64,000 nucleotides of DNA from Acridotheres tristis (lineage: Eukaryota; Chordata; Aves; Passeriformes; Sturnidae). Both the position numbers and the translations under genes were made by a program. The DNA is taken from NCBI GenBank assembly GCA_037013685.1, contig CM072890.1, positions 1,679,335 through 1,743,334 of the forward strand, read 5' to 3'. This document shows, piece by piece, positions 13,116 to 26,575 of this stretch; position 1 is the stretch's first letter; every line of letters begins with the position of its first letter. The notes under the pieces are model-generated. The model did not search any database. It was not told the origin of the DNA and saw only the letters and a list, made by a program, of their open reading frames with translations.

Positions 13116-13528
13116 GTGCAAACAATGAGCTGGCTGTTAAGTGGCAAAACACATACGTGGCCTCACAGACAACCTGTCATTCTCAATATTCAATTTTATG
13201 CTTTCCCCAGCATCTGAGAAACTCAAAATTCGCACGTCATCATAGCAGCTAGAATTCCTGAGGAATTATCGACCTTTTGTGTGGATAATGGAATGCAAGT
13301 GACAACTGCATGGGAATTCTTCAGGTGCAATTAGCAGCTGGCCAGAAGTAACTTGATGGATTAAGAAAACACAAGCAAACAAAAATTCACACAGAAAATC
13401 AGAAATCAGATCTGATTACAACCAGCTTTATGCCTCAACCTTATCTATTATGCTTGGAAAAAAAAAATCCTTTCTTCCTCTCTGTTGACTATTTGTACAT
13501 ACATCTATATGGTGCATTCCATTATTTG

Positions 13529-13556
13529 ATATATATATACATATATATATATATAT
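13529..13556. repeat. (AT)n microsatellite, one C interruption
   Basis: A 28-bp alternating AT run with a single C at 13540. Confidence 0.93.
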
Positions 13557-14927
13557 GAAAATATTGCAGGGACTAGTTTGGTATTTGAAACTGGTATTTA
13601 GAAGCCAGCTTCATATGCAGCACTGCTGCTTTCCTCATGACTTATAAAAAAAACCACAGTAGCTACAATGTGCTTCCACATGCTTGAGATGGTTTGTGTT
13701 TAACTTGCTGGATTTTCAATGAGGTACATTTAAAAGAAGAGGATGCCTGGCACCACATGCATAATTTTGATGAATAGACAAAACATTCTCATCTGAAGTA
13801 TGTTCACTTTATTAAAAAGAGTAATCTAATCTTAGCCTTTATTCTGTTAAATCAGTCATGTGTGACCCATTACTAACCCACTAACATGGAATGTAACTCG
13901 AGAGCCAAAGAATTATTCCCACCATATTGCTTATCAGAGAACTGAAAAATAGGTATATATACTGTATTTTCTTGTTTAATCACTCCCATTGGTGATTTAT
14001 TGGCAAAGACACTGCATTTGTGCATCTCTCTGAGCCTCACTCTTCATCTGTTAATTCCAATTATCTTCTTTCTATGTTTGCATCTTTCACATGCCTTATT
14101 TGTGAACATTCACACAAAGCCAGCATGCCACCAAAGAAATAAAAAAAACTATTTAGTGACTACCCAAGACACTGGAGGAAAGCCTGGCACTGTTTGCAGA
14201 AACAAAGATGAGAATCAAACACAACCTTTTTTTCATCTGTTCCAAACAGTCAATTTTCTTGAATTATTGGACAATTTTCCTGAGGTCCACAGAAGTTTCT
14301 AGAAGGTCTTACAAATGGGTGCTAGATTTCTGGATTTATGGTTCAAGAGAAAAAAAAGAAAAAATCCTAGTCTTGTTAAAGACAGCAGTTACACTTATTT
14401 CTTTGCAGTTTAGAAAGTGCTTTGGGACAGCCTTGGAAGAGATGTCCAAGAAAATTTATCACACTTTTAACAGGAAAGTGTATAGTTCAGCTCTTTGGAA
14501 ATCACAGAACTGCCCCTGTATAACAGGATTTCTTTGGGGAATTTATTGACCTAATATCTGGCAAAAGGGCAGATGGATATTGTGAGGCAAATATTCAAAG
14601 CTAGTGTTTTGCAATGTGCTGTTAAGACTGTAGAAGAGAGATGTTCTAAAGGACAGCTAGAACAATCTGAGTGAAAGGCACATTGCTGTCACAGGCTTGG
14701 CTTGTTTTTTTTTTTACATTTCAAAACATAATTTAAATATTTACCACTGCTTCCTGCACCTTCTCCATCTCTCAAAGAAAAAAAATTGAAATTTTGGTAG
14801 CTTCAGGAATGTTCTTAGAAGTTGCTTTTGAACAGAGGGACCCAGGAATCTTCATACAATATAAAAGGTCAAACTAAGCAATGGATTTCTGATGAAGAGA
14901 TACCATGGATCTTCTCTTTCTTAAAAC

Positions 14928-15000
14928 AGAAAAACACCAAAAAACCCCCCCAAAAAACAACAAACCGACCAAATACTCCCAATACAACAACAAAACCAAG
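14928..15000. repeat. A/C-rich low-complexity stretch
   Basis: One strand is almost entirely A and C, including a C7 run near 14946-14952 and repeated 'aacaac' units. The 66-codon frame across it is a composition artefact rich in Lys, Thr and Pro. Confidence 0.85.
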
Positions 15001-15595
15001 CTGTAAAATGTGCTCATTTTAATATTAGGTATCCAATTCTTATGAGGGAAAAAAAAGACAATAAAAATTATTTTACTAAATTATGACTGCGAATAGAAAA
15101 CATTTGCCAAATGTAACTGAAGTGTTTCTGCCCGAATGGGATTGCTTTAAAAGACTGGCTGGAGAAATGTTATTGCAACCCAGTAAATCTTAAACTGTGC
15201 AAGAACCTAAAATAGCATTTATGCATCTCTAAGAATGCCACTACACAGCAGAAGTAAAATAAGCAGGGTGAACAGGTTTCCAGGGTTCTTATAAAGAGAA
15301 ATGCATTACAACTTGTACTGGAATCTTTTTAGCTGTTCTAATCATTAGAGCTATAAGAGACCCTGCTATTTATTCAAAACAACTTAAAGCAACTCTAAAG
15401 GTCCCAGTGTGATGTTTTCACTTCTAATTTTCATAAAATGTTGATAAGAGTGGAATCAGACTAGTTAGTTATCAGTCTTGATGTTGGCATAATGTGACTG
15501 GAAATGTACAATTTGTAATTACTTGAAAGGAAACAAATTACCTTTAAGAGGAAAACCATAGGTAGAAATTGCAGAAATTAGATGTGTTAGGCTGC

Positions 15596-15599
<4 letters not shown>

Positions 15600-15626
<27 letters not shown>
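15600..15626. repeat. Poly-A run (27 nt)
   Basis: An uninterrupted A run. It makes the Phe string in the minus-strand frame 15519-15770, which is not a gene. No flanking duplication was seen. Confidence 0.95.
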
Positions 15627-15629
<3 letters not shown>

Positions 15630-18600
15630 AAAGTACCTGTTATTTAACTTGCATTCTATGAGAAAAATATGTATGCAAACCAAGGGCAAGTATGTACTAG
15701 TAGAAACATGAAATTGATGGCTGAGCAGACACTTTTTATCTATTTTTTTAACAGCAAGTGACTTTTTCATAGGATTTATTCCATGTCTGAGTTCTTAGAA
15801 ACAAAATAACAGATGCAAGAATTGCCTGATGTTAAACTTTCATTTAAAACCCCTCAAAATCAGAGCTTTGGAGTTCAAACTTTGAAATAAAGCTCGGACA
15901 AAAATGTCATGCAAAATCTTAGGTCACGGATAATTAAGCATGTGTTTAATTGTAAGCATATTTCAGTCCCACCTAAACACTACAGTTAACCTTTGAGGAC
16001 ACATCCTGGTGGATTTGAGTTCCTAGGCAAACATAGGCTAAATGAAAATGGATCCTGAGGAAGAAAACAAGTTTCCAACTGTATCTGGACTTAAATCTGT
16101 CATGAAAACAGATGAACATTTTTCTAGTCCAGGAGAAGCGCAGAATTTTGTACAATGAGTTTCTTGGTTGTTGGAAAAGCAAATTTTCCTTAATTTTTTC
16201 TCTTCTACCACTCCTACCTGCCTAGCAATCTTAAGGTGAGCGTGTAGAATGTTCTTCTTGTAGTGGAATCATCCTGGTTATTGCATTTGATGTTGGCAGA
16301 AAACCTCAACAAGGAACCACTTATCACAAATTCTAGCCAGTCACTAGATATCTCTAGACTCCAAAAGCCAGAAAGAATAACACTGATTGTTTCAGCTGAC
16401 ATTTCTATAAATAAACCATAGAATTCTCCCCAGATGTGGAATTAAAGCAAATAATTCTAAAAATTCAAACAAAAGAGACAGAAGAGAGGAAATCTAATCT
16501 AACCATCCCGAGCCAAGGTTTTTTTTAATAGCTGTTCCTCTTTCCCAAGGAGCACATTTATTAAGAGAATTAAAATTATAGCTGGAGGACAATTCCCCTG
16601 TAAAGTCTGGTGGCTGCAAAGGGAGCTGAACACGTCGAGTGTGCAACAAGAAGATGACTGCATGAATTTTTACTGGATGATAAAAGGGAGGGGCTGCTCC
16701 AAAGCACAGCAATTGCATTTTAGCCCCTGAGCACACAGGGCTGCAGACACTGCTCACAGCGTGGGAAGGATGGAAATTATGTCACATTGCTCACCTCCCT
16801 GGGACAGGCTGCTCACCATGAAACTCGCCTTTTCCATCACACATTTCATCTTTTAAACGCAAAATCTGGCCCCTTGCTTTCCCCAGGGCAGAGACTGTGA
16901 CTCAAGAGGAGCTGGAGCTGTGACACCACCTCCTTTCCATCTCTCCTTCTTTGCTTGGTGATAGGAAAACTAGGTAACTTCAAATCTTAGAAATTAATTT
17001 TAAAAATAACCAAAGCAACATCATAAGCCCGGGACACCTAAGAGCAACTCTTTTCCTGTCTGAAAATACAGCTGTCCTACCTTTTATCTCTCTGAATGAC
17101 AAAGGGACAGAAATATTGCATTACTCTTCCCTTCTCTATTTCTCCTGTGTGTGGGGTCTCACTCCAGCCTTCCCCAGAATGGCATTCAGTGAAATAAAGC
17201 ACCACTGATCCTAAAATCTCAAAAGCCAAAAGTCTAAGAAGGGATCATCACCAAACAATATAATGTTCTGAGACAGGAAATCTGAAGCTAAATTTCCTTA
17301 ACCCCTGGCCTGTGCCTAAACTGCAGGGAAATCTCTTTTTCAAGACATAAAAAAGTTTAGTTAGGTGATAATAATGACCTGCTCAGAGCAGAACTCATTT
17401 GCCTGAAGAAGATGTCACTGAAATGATCTCATGATGGAGCAGGAATTCTTATTGGTTACACTTATGGCAAAAGTAAATCTATACCACTAGGGCAAAGATT
17501 ATTTCAGACACAAATTCAAATCCTTTAAATATCACAGGCCCACTTCAATATTTTTGCAACAAAATATACATACATTAAACACATTTACAGATAGAATGAA
17601 TTATACTGATGGAAATGAAGGGACAGGAAATACCTTTTATCAATAGCAAACTTATCCATTATATTTTTTGTCAGGCTTCAAGTCAGATCTCCTTTTAGGA
17701 AAATGGCTGCTGTTATGTGAGGTTGTTGAGGTGAATTTTCTATCTAGTCTGGGTAACACCAAGTTATTTATCTTTCTTACTTTCTAAGGATAAGGCAGGA
17801 TCCTTTGTAATGACCCTGACCAGATTGGCCTCACTTTAATCACTTCTTATTGTTCCTGTGCATGGCAAAGTTTAACAGCTCATGGACTCTGCTGACTGAA
17901 AAGGCACAAGGGAAAACAATCTAACTCATCAAACGGAATCAGCTGCTAACTGGAAGGAAGTGGAACTTTAAAATCGTGTGTGACCTTCCACTGGGTCAGT
18001 AAAAGAAAGGCTCTTTACAGGTTCTGTGAGCAGAGGACAGCAGGGCTGTGTGGTAGCAGGGGATACCAAAAGCATTCGTGGAAGGAGCATATGATTTTAG
18101 TTGGCAAATAATTTTACTTTTCAAAAAGAAAAAATGACAGGAAACAGACAGGTCAGAATGGATGCAATTGTCCTGAATTCCAGACAAGAATAGGCCTAAT
18201 AGGTCTTAATAAGAAAATGCTACTATAACTTAAGTTTCCACAAGTTATTCTGCATGTCCAAAATAATTTCTCTTAATAAAAGATCAATCTTAATATTCTT
18301 AATATCAAGAGACAAGACAGCTTCAGAACACTCCATCAGCTCCCCTTGTCCATTGTTTGTGCATGTACTGAAAGCTGTCTCCAGTCAGTATCTGAAAACC
18401 ATATTTTATTCCAATATGTGAGGCAATATATACACACACCACAATTGAGTTTTTCTAAAACTGCTCAGCTTTCTTTAGCTAGATTTAAAGAAGACTTTTC
18501 AGAAATCTCTGGGAAAGTCTTCTATAACGATTCTGGATACTCTAAGTATCAAAAGACAGTAGGCACATTTGAACTATTATATCCTTTTTCTTTCATTTTC

Positions 18601-21600
18601 CACTTGATTCATGGCTGTTCATGCAGACCAACTTCTATTCATGAGTGAAATGTTACCAGCCACCATGTTAAAACCAATATATTTTCATGAAGTCATGTAT
18701 TCTGTTCCTCAATTCATGAAGAGCATTATCATTCCTATTTTTTACAAGGAAAAAAAAAACAAGAAAAAAAAAAACCCCACCCTAATTCAAGGAGTCCTTC
18801 AATCTGCATTTCTCTACTTAAAATAAACGTGACATGTAGAAATAGCAACAATGATGCTATTGCAGATGTTCTGTCCTATATCAGGTCTTGGAAGCAGAGA
18901 CACTTTGTGTGGAATATATGCATGTTGCTATGTATATGTGCTAAACACATATGATGTCCTCAGACTAGAATGTGATGTGAAAACTGTTGTGGGAATAAAA
19001 CCAAAACTTTATGCAATTTAACTGCAAGGAAAACGACAATAAATTATAGCCTGAATTAGCAGAATTACTCATGGTGTCTTAGTATTGAAAGTCATAAAAA
19101 TATTTCCAACTTTGGAGAAAGAGGAGATTTTGAAAAGGCTGTTGTATCAATCTAGAATGCAGAGACACTGCAAGTTTGACAAGAAAGTTTTATGTAACAA
19201 GTAAGGAAAGGGGTCCTCAGACATCCCGACTTACTCAAGCACCTTTCTACTTTAACTCAATTAAATTTTTTTTTTAAAAAGTGTTAGGGAGATTTATTTT
19301 CACTCCATCAAAGAACATATGTGCTGAAACTTCAGATGTAGCCACAAAATTAGATTTTCATCCTTTGGTCAGATCTACCCATAATTTCTTGCCTGAATCC
19401 TTTTCAGTGGTAATTGAAAACAAAAATGCTAATGATTACATGCAAATGTCTTTTTTTAAACTGTTGGCAGTTTAAAGGAAGAAAAGTTAGGGGTGTATTG
19501 CTGCTAACCAAAATTCATATGCTGTGTTAACTTTTACTGCTTGACTTCCTGAATTTTTTAGCAGGGGAAACTTCTTGAGACAGTGCCCATAACCACACCA
19601 TTTCTGAATGAGTGAGATTCATATACCAGCAGCTTTCTAGAGCGAAAATGAAGGCTGGCATTTTGAAAAAAAAAAAAAAAAGAAGAAGCTTGTATCTGTT
19701 TCTTGTTCACAAAGACAGCTGAACTATTCAGAGCTGGATTTCATAGGTATTTCAGTAGAAGAAGGATCCATGCAACGTTCAGGTTAACAGCACTGTGGCC
19801 TTTTCTCTGAGGAGCACAATAAAATTTCCATTGTGGTTGGATGACAGGGAGCTCAGTAGCAATGCTGGTTTAAAACCTCGAGGCTTTTTTTCCTGCCTCT
19901 TGGCAAAGTTTGCTGTCAGCCTCATTGTGTTGACAACTCATGGAGCTGTGCTGCGAACGTTTCATAGAACCTGAAAAAACAACCCCCTCCCTCTTTCTTT
20001 TTTTCCCCCCCAGACTTTTTTTAGCTCCTAAGTTGTGCACTCTGACTTCCTGCAAGAGACAGAAAATGGGAATCAAGTCTTCACTGTGGAGTCCTCAGTC
20101 CCCAGTGGGCTTTCAGCTGTGAGACTGACACAGACATCACACCCTCTGCCACTTGTACCATGTCAGCCTGAAAGCAGCACCATCACAGCAGCCAGGAAGC
20201 ACAGTCCTGACAGCAGGCACTGCCACCCCCAAACCATCATCACAACACCCACTCCACCGAGCACACATTGCCCCAAAATCTCTCCACAGGAGACAGACTG
20301 GCCAGGCTTCTCCATCTTCTGCAGCTCTCCCAAAAGGGAAGGGAAAGGATACCTCTAGCCAGCCCCAGACACTAAAAAGAGATGAACCACGTAAAGAACA
20401 TTAGGAATTATTTTGGAGGGTCTGCTACGACAGGGGGAGGTGAAGATTCAACCAGCACTACAAGTTGCTGACAGAAGAGGTAAAAAGCTTGCACTCGAAT
20501 ATTGCAGGATGTATTCATCTGTAGCCAGTTCTTGAGGAAGCTGTTTTTCCACATATGCAACAATTTTTTTGAGAGCAACAGATGAGAGAGAACCCTCTGA
20601 GACCCAAATGTTCTAACAGATCACGGCCCCTGGGTTTACACCAGCAGAGGAGGGCTGTGTGGAGAATGAATATAGAATTGTACTGCATCGTGGTGACTCA
20701 AGCAGGAATCTCTGTGACACTGTTACCATTCCCAGGAGCAGTGTCTCAGCCCAGCTAAAACACGGATACCACTGTGTAAATTACCCTGATCATGATTTGA
20801 ATCATAATGGAAGATTAATAAATGGGGGTCTCTGCAGAAGGTGCCTAATAAAAAAGTGCATTCTGGCCTGAAAAAATAGAAGTGCCATGCTGTAGGAAGA
20901 CTTTTAGTATGCAATGGATCTTCAAGGCAGTGAAAATAAAGCATTCATACACCTTTGATGAAGATGACTGTGGTAGACTTACAAAACTGTTATATCAGAG
21001 ATTGATATAAATCTTTTTCATTCTCTACAGCTCCTGTATGAAATAGTCATATAAGAATGATCCATGGGTATTCACAGCTAAACGTTCAGATGAGGCTAAC
21101 CTCAATTGTGCACTCCCTTTTCTTGTTTCTCTTTTCTGAGAGCGTCAATGAAAAGTGGAATAAAGATTTCTAAACTGTCAGGAACACCAAATCTCAGGCT
21201 ACTGGCAGCAGTTTTGCATGGAAAAAGCAATGGAAAGATGCAAGAAAGCATCATTGCTTTAGAAAGTTTTCTTTCAATTAAAAGTAACTGGCAGCAACTT
21301 TGAAGGACAGCTGTGGGCAAAATTATCCATCAGGAGAACACTAGTTATTGGCATGCACTGGCAAAACAGGAATGTCATGTACAAGGAGGGACAATTATTA
21401 CCTGTTACAGAGGGAGGGCTTGGCTTTATTTCCACATTTCAAATATAAGAAGGTTTTACTTTAGAAGTTTGAACCACAAGCATTCATTTACTGAGAACAC
21501 AACAAAAATGTCTAAAATGTACAACAAAGGACTCATTTCTAATTTAATTCGTAGTCTTTAATCCAGTATCTTTTCCACCAAAAATACAGCATTCTGTAAC

Positions 21601-22801
21601 CAGAAAGAGAACTCTAATTTTGTTGTAGATATGCTACTTCATATCTAAAAGACAGGAGTTTTGCCTTTAAATTAAAAAATCAGCTGGCTGGTAAGGGAGC
21701 AGTGAGCAGGACTTCCCAGATGTAGCTGAATGCAGTCCCATTAAAGGAGGAACAAAAAGGAAAAGTCTGTTTCATAGGGCCATTTGCAGGAAATAACATG
21801 TGATATATTCTAGGAGATTTATTGCCTATGCAAAAAGACCATTTGTTAAATATGAATATGTTAATCTTAATAGCTTCCATTTTTCTTAGGCTCTCCTATC
21901 TTTCAAAAGATTCTGACTAAGAAAAGGAAGGAAGATTTGCTATGATGGAAGTGGCCCAGCTCATAAGTGCCTTAATTAAAGGAATATGATCAGCTAAGAA
22001 CAGTTTGTACATAGATATAAAATAGATTGTTTTATCTGTTGTCCTAAGCAGCATTTTTGCAAATATCAATTAAAGGTTTTCGTGGGAAACCACAGTGTAT
22101 GTATTTTGTTTACTTTGTATATTTGACAGCTGTTTGGTTTAAATTAATTTCTCCAGATACTCTGTGTAGCACTGCACAAGTGTGCTCTCCATTTCTCATC
22201 TTCTGGTAGAGCTCCCAAAAAGTAACCATGTGAGAACCTTTTTTTTTTTACTAGAAAAATTACCATAAATCAGAAAAAAGTGCCACTCAGGCTAAAGGGC
22301 AGAGAGCATACCTGCAAGTTCTTCTAACAATTGCCAGTATTTTCTTTTCATGTTGCAGTAAATTTCAACTGAGACAATTAAACTGTTATTTTTAATATTT
22401 CCAGCCAGTGTATGAGAAAAATACAGAGTAGACTGCTAGCCTGAAGAATAGTGTCCAGAAGCATTTTGTTACCCTTGACCTTGTCTGAAAGCTCAGTTTC
22501 CAGAGACCCCTTGTCTTCTGAGAACTTCCCAGCAAAAACGCATTAACAATGAGTTCTGCTCTGTGTCATCCTGCAGCACCACTCCAACTTGCACAGAAAT
22601 GAAAACAAAAAATGCTGACTTGCATAACCCACAATGCCATTTTCTTTTTGTTCCCATGGTCTTTGGTCTTGGTTAAAATGCTTATCACGAGAACACTGGA
22701 AGGTTACCAGCTTTGCTTGAAATAAGCAATATGGCCTCTTAAAAGAAAGTGAAAGGCTATCCACTTCTGCCTTGATTTAGCTATTTATTTAAAAACGCAT
22801 T
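15627..22801. other. Unannotated spacer, mostly unique-looking
   Basis: No transposon, RNA gene or supportable exon was found. It includes A runs at 18748-18775 (interrupted) and 19666-19681. A C/A-rich, slightly GC-elevated patch at about 20030-20400 gives overlapping plus-strand frames (20035-20358 and 20153-20404) without a known domain. The frame at 20659-20871 is also unrecognised. Confidence 0.5.
19666..19681. repeat. Poly-A run (16 nt)
   Basis: An uninterrupted A run followed by short GAA repeats. Confidence 0.9.
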
Positions 22802-22927
22802 GGGTTTTTTTTTGTTGTTTGAGGTTTTTGTTTGTTTGGATGTTTACGGTGCTTTTTGTGGTTTTTTTGTTTGTTTGGGGTTTTTTTTGTTGTTGTTGTT
22901 TTCTTTTTTTGCTGTTGTTGTTTTTTA
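22802..22927. repeat. T/G-rich low-complexity tract
   Basis: About 126 bp composed almost only of T and G on the plus strand, with TTTG and TTG units repeated in runs (for example 22889-22900 and 22912-22921). It is likely a slippage-prone simple repeat. No start, stop or transposon boundary was identified. Confidence 0.88.
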
Positions 22928-23160
22928 AGTAGCCAACTAAAATCATAGCTGACAAATCAAAAAGGTAAGGCTGAGGCTATCAGTAATAGTTCACCACAGG
23001 TAAATTTGGCCCAAGTGCTTCTCTGGTTTGGTATTTGCAAGAATATACTCCAAAAAAAATCTCACTGCAGCCTTGGACATGAACTACAACCATTTCCACT
23101 GACCTAAGAGTCACATCCAGAGCATCTGCTTTGCTGCCACGTGGGCTTCTCCCAGGGTCA

Positions 23161-23210
23161 ATGTCATTTAATGTCATTTAATATCATTTAATGTCATTTA
23201 ATGTCATTTT
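23161..23210. repeat. Tandem repeat, 5 x 10 bp (ATGTCATTTA)
   Basis: Five head-to-tail copies of ATGTCATTTA fill exactly 50 bp. The third copy has G to A at its third base, and the fifth ends in T instead of A. The copies are otherwise identical, so the array is probably young. The period is close to one helical turn. Confidence 0.97.
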
Positions 23211-26200
23211 TGTGGCTTGATCAACGCTGAGAGAAGAGATCATTCTTTTCCTGCACTCAGGTGTGTGAGCTGTGGCTGGAGCTATTCTGGACTCTGCTCT
23301 CATGGATGTGGAGGATGGGCTGAGACTTTTCCCTGCCCTCTGGGGCCACCCCAGGGTAGTGCCTGCCCCATCCTGTCTGCCCTGGCACATTTTCTGGCCT
23401 ATATTTAAGCAGTGAGACATGACAGGCAGTGCATTTCCTGAGGATTATTATATGCTTTGGCTTGAGTGACGAGCCAAGAAGCTGAAGACTTTCCTTTAAG
23501 TGTCTTTTTTGCTGTTGTGATATGGAATTTTTAAATCAAAAGGGAGAGAGAGAGAAAGGGTCAGAGTCCTGCACTTAGAGGGCATTATTGACATGGCTGT
23601 GGCATCACTGACAGCCAGGCAGGAAAATCTGTGTTCAGCCTTTTAAAACCATTCCATAAACACAATCCAAGGGGAATTTTACCTTCAAGCTTTGCATGAA
23701 TAGTGAGAATTGCCAATGGACTCTATGCCTAATTTTTCTTCAGATATTATCAATGAATCTGGATAAAACTAAGGCAAGGCTTTGATTACTTTTGCTTTAA
23801 TAATGTGAAGCTGTCACAGTTTTATTATGATTAAGAAAGAGCTACCTCTGCATGAAAAACTTCATCTGTAACCCCCAGTACTAAATACAGGATACAGGAA
23901 GAGACTTTTGCTGGAGTTTTCCTTGAGGTTTTTCTAAGAACTTCAGTGCACTTTTATGCTGTCTAGAAAATTACTGCTAAATTCATCCAAAGCAAAACTT
24001 TAGGCTGATGAATACACAGAAAACTGTTGGTGCAGGAAACTTATTTACTCATTACTTGGTTTATTTAAAAGTTTCAGCTGAGTTTCCCTTTGTTTACCTG
24101 TTCAGCTACACGTGCTGTGGAATAGAGTTGTGCTGTTTGCTCAGATACTCTGAACATAAATTAAAAACCATCTTTCCTGGTTATTTTTATTCATTATCAG
24201 CAATGTTTAAGATATTTTGAATATAACAAATTCATTAATCAAATTATAACCTGGAATACAATAATACTAATTACTTTCTTAGATCTCTGCCCAGGTGACA
24301 CGATAGCCTAAATATACCCTAAAATACTGTTGGTTTTAAAATTTCATTTTATTATTTTGTTTGGGCTTTGCTATTTGCAGGGTGGAATCTGACAGAATTT
24401 CGAAGACAAAATTCCTTCCAAACGTGTTTTCTAGCTAATTCATACTCCCTGCACATCTCCTGTCACTCCCCAGTACTTTATTATGAAAGGTCAAACAAAA
24501 CTTCTCCCTCTGGTTTATGCCATATAATTTCACCATCAGGATAACCTGAAATTAAGCTTGTAGCCTGCAACCTCCTGGAGTTTTTAACCAAAATAAATTA
24601 CCCTGCAGTGAGCCAGGGTTTCCATCAGGGTCCTGCAGCCACAGCAGGTGGTGATGAATTCTGGCCACAACCATTCCAGGAGGTCAGCACCCCCTGGACC
24701 CAGCCCCACTGGGCGACAAAAATCTTCTTTTCCTACAGCTGGGAGCAGTGGCTGTCACTGCTGACACTTTCCCTGAAAACCTGCCCAGAGGATGGATGTG
24801 TGACACTTTTCTTTCTGTTCTGCAAAGAAATCCAGCTTGTACAACACTGCCAGTAAAGCATGAGTAGGGAGAGCTGAAATTCCACTAACATCTTTCACAA
24901 TACAATTTCTGTTTATCTGCAGATAAGCCAGAATTCCTGGTAATTTTCAGCTGTCAGAGTTTAGGAAAGAAATTTTCTCTTAATTTCTCATAGGTGAAGT
25001 CCCAACATTCTCTGAAGTCTCAGGGAGTTTTGTTTTTGTTTACAAAAGAAGGAAATTAAAGTGAAAAAGAATCTTTAGATTTCTATATGGCTCTAAAATA
25101 CATTTATCATTGCTGAAGTTTTATCATTAATTTGCAACAATCAAAAAAAAAAAACCCTAAGCAAGTTCAACAAGGACTCTGGTCCTTCACATATTTGCAG
25201 TGCTCTAAGAAACTTCTATCATGCTGATATATATTAAATAGAATTGACTTAAACAGAACTTTCAAACTAAAGCCATGTCATACCAAAAGTTGTCTTATCT
25301 TTTTCTTAACCTCCCTAGATCTTCCTCTATTGGCTGTCTTATTGAATTGGAACTTGCACATGAACCTAAGATGATTTGTCTTAAAATAAAGAGTTACAGA
25401 ACAAATCGGAGATCTACAAGAAATTTAAGAGAAGAAACAGCAGATATTGTGAGAATTAGTGTGAGGTGAAGAAGCAACATGAAATAACCAGTAAAGAATG
25501 GTAACACATGAGCAAGAAAAATGTTAGGTGGAATATAAGGAGAGGTTTCTGGGTTTCCCACTTCTTCCTACAGAATATTACAAAACTCCCTGAGTCCAGA
25601 AGGATCTCATTCTTAGTATTTTATTTTCATCCATCTCTGATCAATCATTCTCAGTTTGCTCTTTGCAGACCAGAGGGAAACAATCAAAAATATCCTCATC
25701 TCACCATTTTGCACAGAACTGTGGATTTCAGATTCAGTCTAAGCTGCCAAACACCAGGCCTTGGCATTTTAGCTCCAGACACAAAATGTTCCATTGACAT
25801 GAAGCTCCACACACCAGTTACCATTCACACGTGTAGGGAGTGGATGGATCAGAGTGTGACTCTTAGTTACTTCTTTACAGACACTCATTTTGCATATTTG
25901 TGAAACAAATTTTCTTCAGCTTGAATAGAAATTTAAAGGCATTACCATAACACATATTACTCATACAAAGTAAGAGCCTTAATAGTTTTCAGTGCAACAC
26001 CCACACTGCTTCAGAATTCAGTAACAAATGGGTTTTATTCTAATTTTTTATTGGTCCATTCATGACCGAGGCCTCTTTTATCTGAATTTTGTTCCTTAAA
26101 AAATGCATTACCTTTAGATTGGACAATGTGATGAAGAAACGATTTTTCAGGCTTTTTACTTGGATGGGAACCAGTGAGTTCCTATGGAAGAGCACTGAAT

Positions 26201-26521
26201 AATCATGTGCAAAATAGGACCACCCAACATCTGCCTATATTCACTTGGAAGTCAGTTTTATATTCCTCTGCTGAAGGACTTGCAGGAAATGTATATGGAA
26301 TACATGGGTGGGGTGGGATGGAATCCTTCCTCTTTGCTTAATCACATTCAGGGAAAAGTGATGATCCATTTTGTCTGGTTCCCTCCATTACTCTTTCTAA
26401 AATTAACTCACATCTGACATTATAACATATGTTAAATATTATGTAAGTGGTCTGTTCTATATTTGGTTTATTCAGTCATAAATCCTGGCATGCACGCACA
26501 CACATACAAAATAGTGCTGTG

Positions 26522-26575
26522 AAAAAAAAAAAAAAGAAAAAATAAAAAAAAACCCACACCAAAAACCCCCACAAC
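26522..26575. repeat. A-rich then A/C-rich tract
   Basis: An interrupted A run (26522-26550) passes into an A/C-rich stretch up to about 26575. It is simple low complexity. The Phe-rich minus-strand frame at 26468-26707 is its shadow. Confidence 0.88.

Larger units (their letters stand above)
13116..15599. other. Unannotated AT-rich spacer
   Basis: This stretch contains the AT microsatellite at 13529-13556 and the A/C-rich stretch at 14928-15000. The two overlapping plus-strand open frames at 14000-14302 and 14208-14549 (100 and 113 codons) lie in different registers, have no recognisable domain, and are regarded as chance. Confidence 0.5.

Noticed and set aside
25508..25903. 131-codon plus-strand frame
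   Set aside because: No family resemblance and no splice signals at its ends. Frames of this length are expected by chance in 64 kb.
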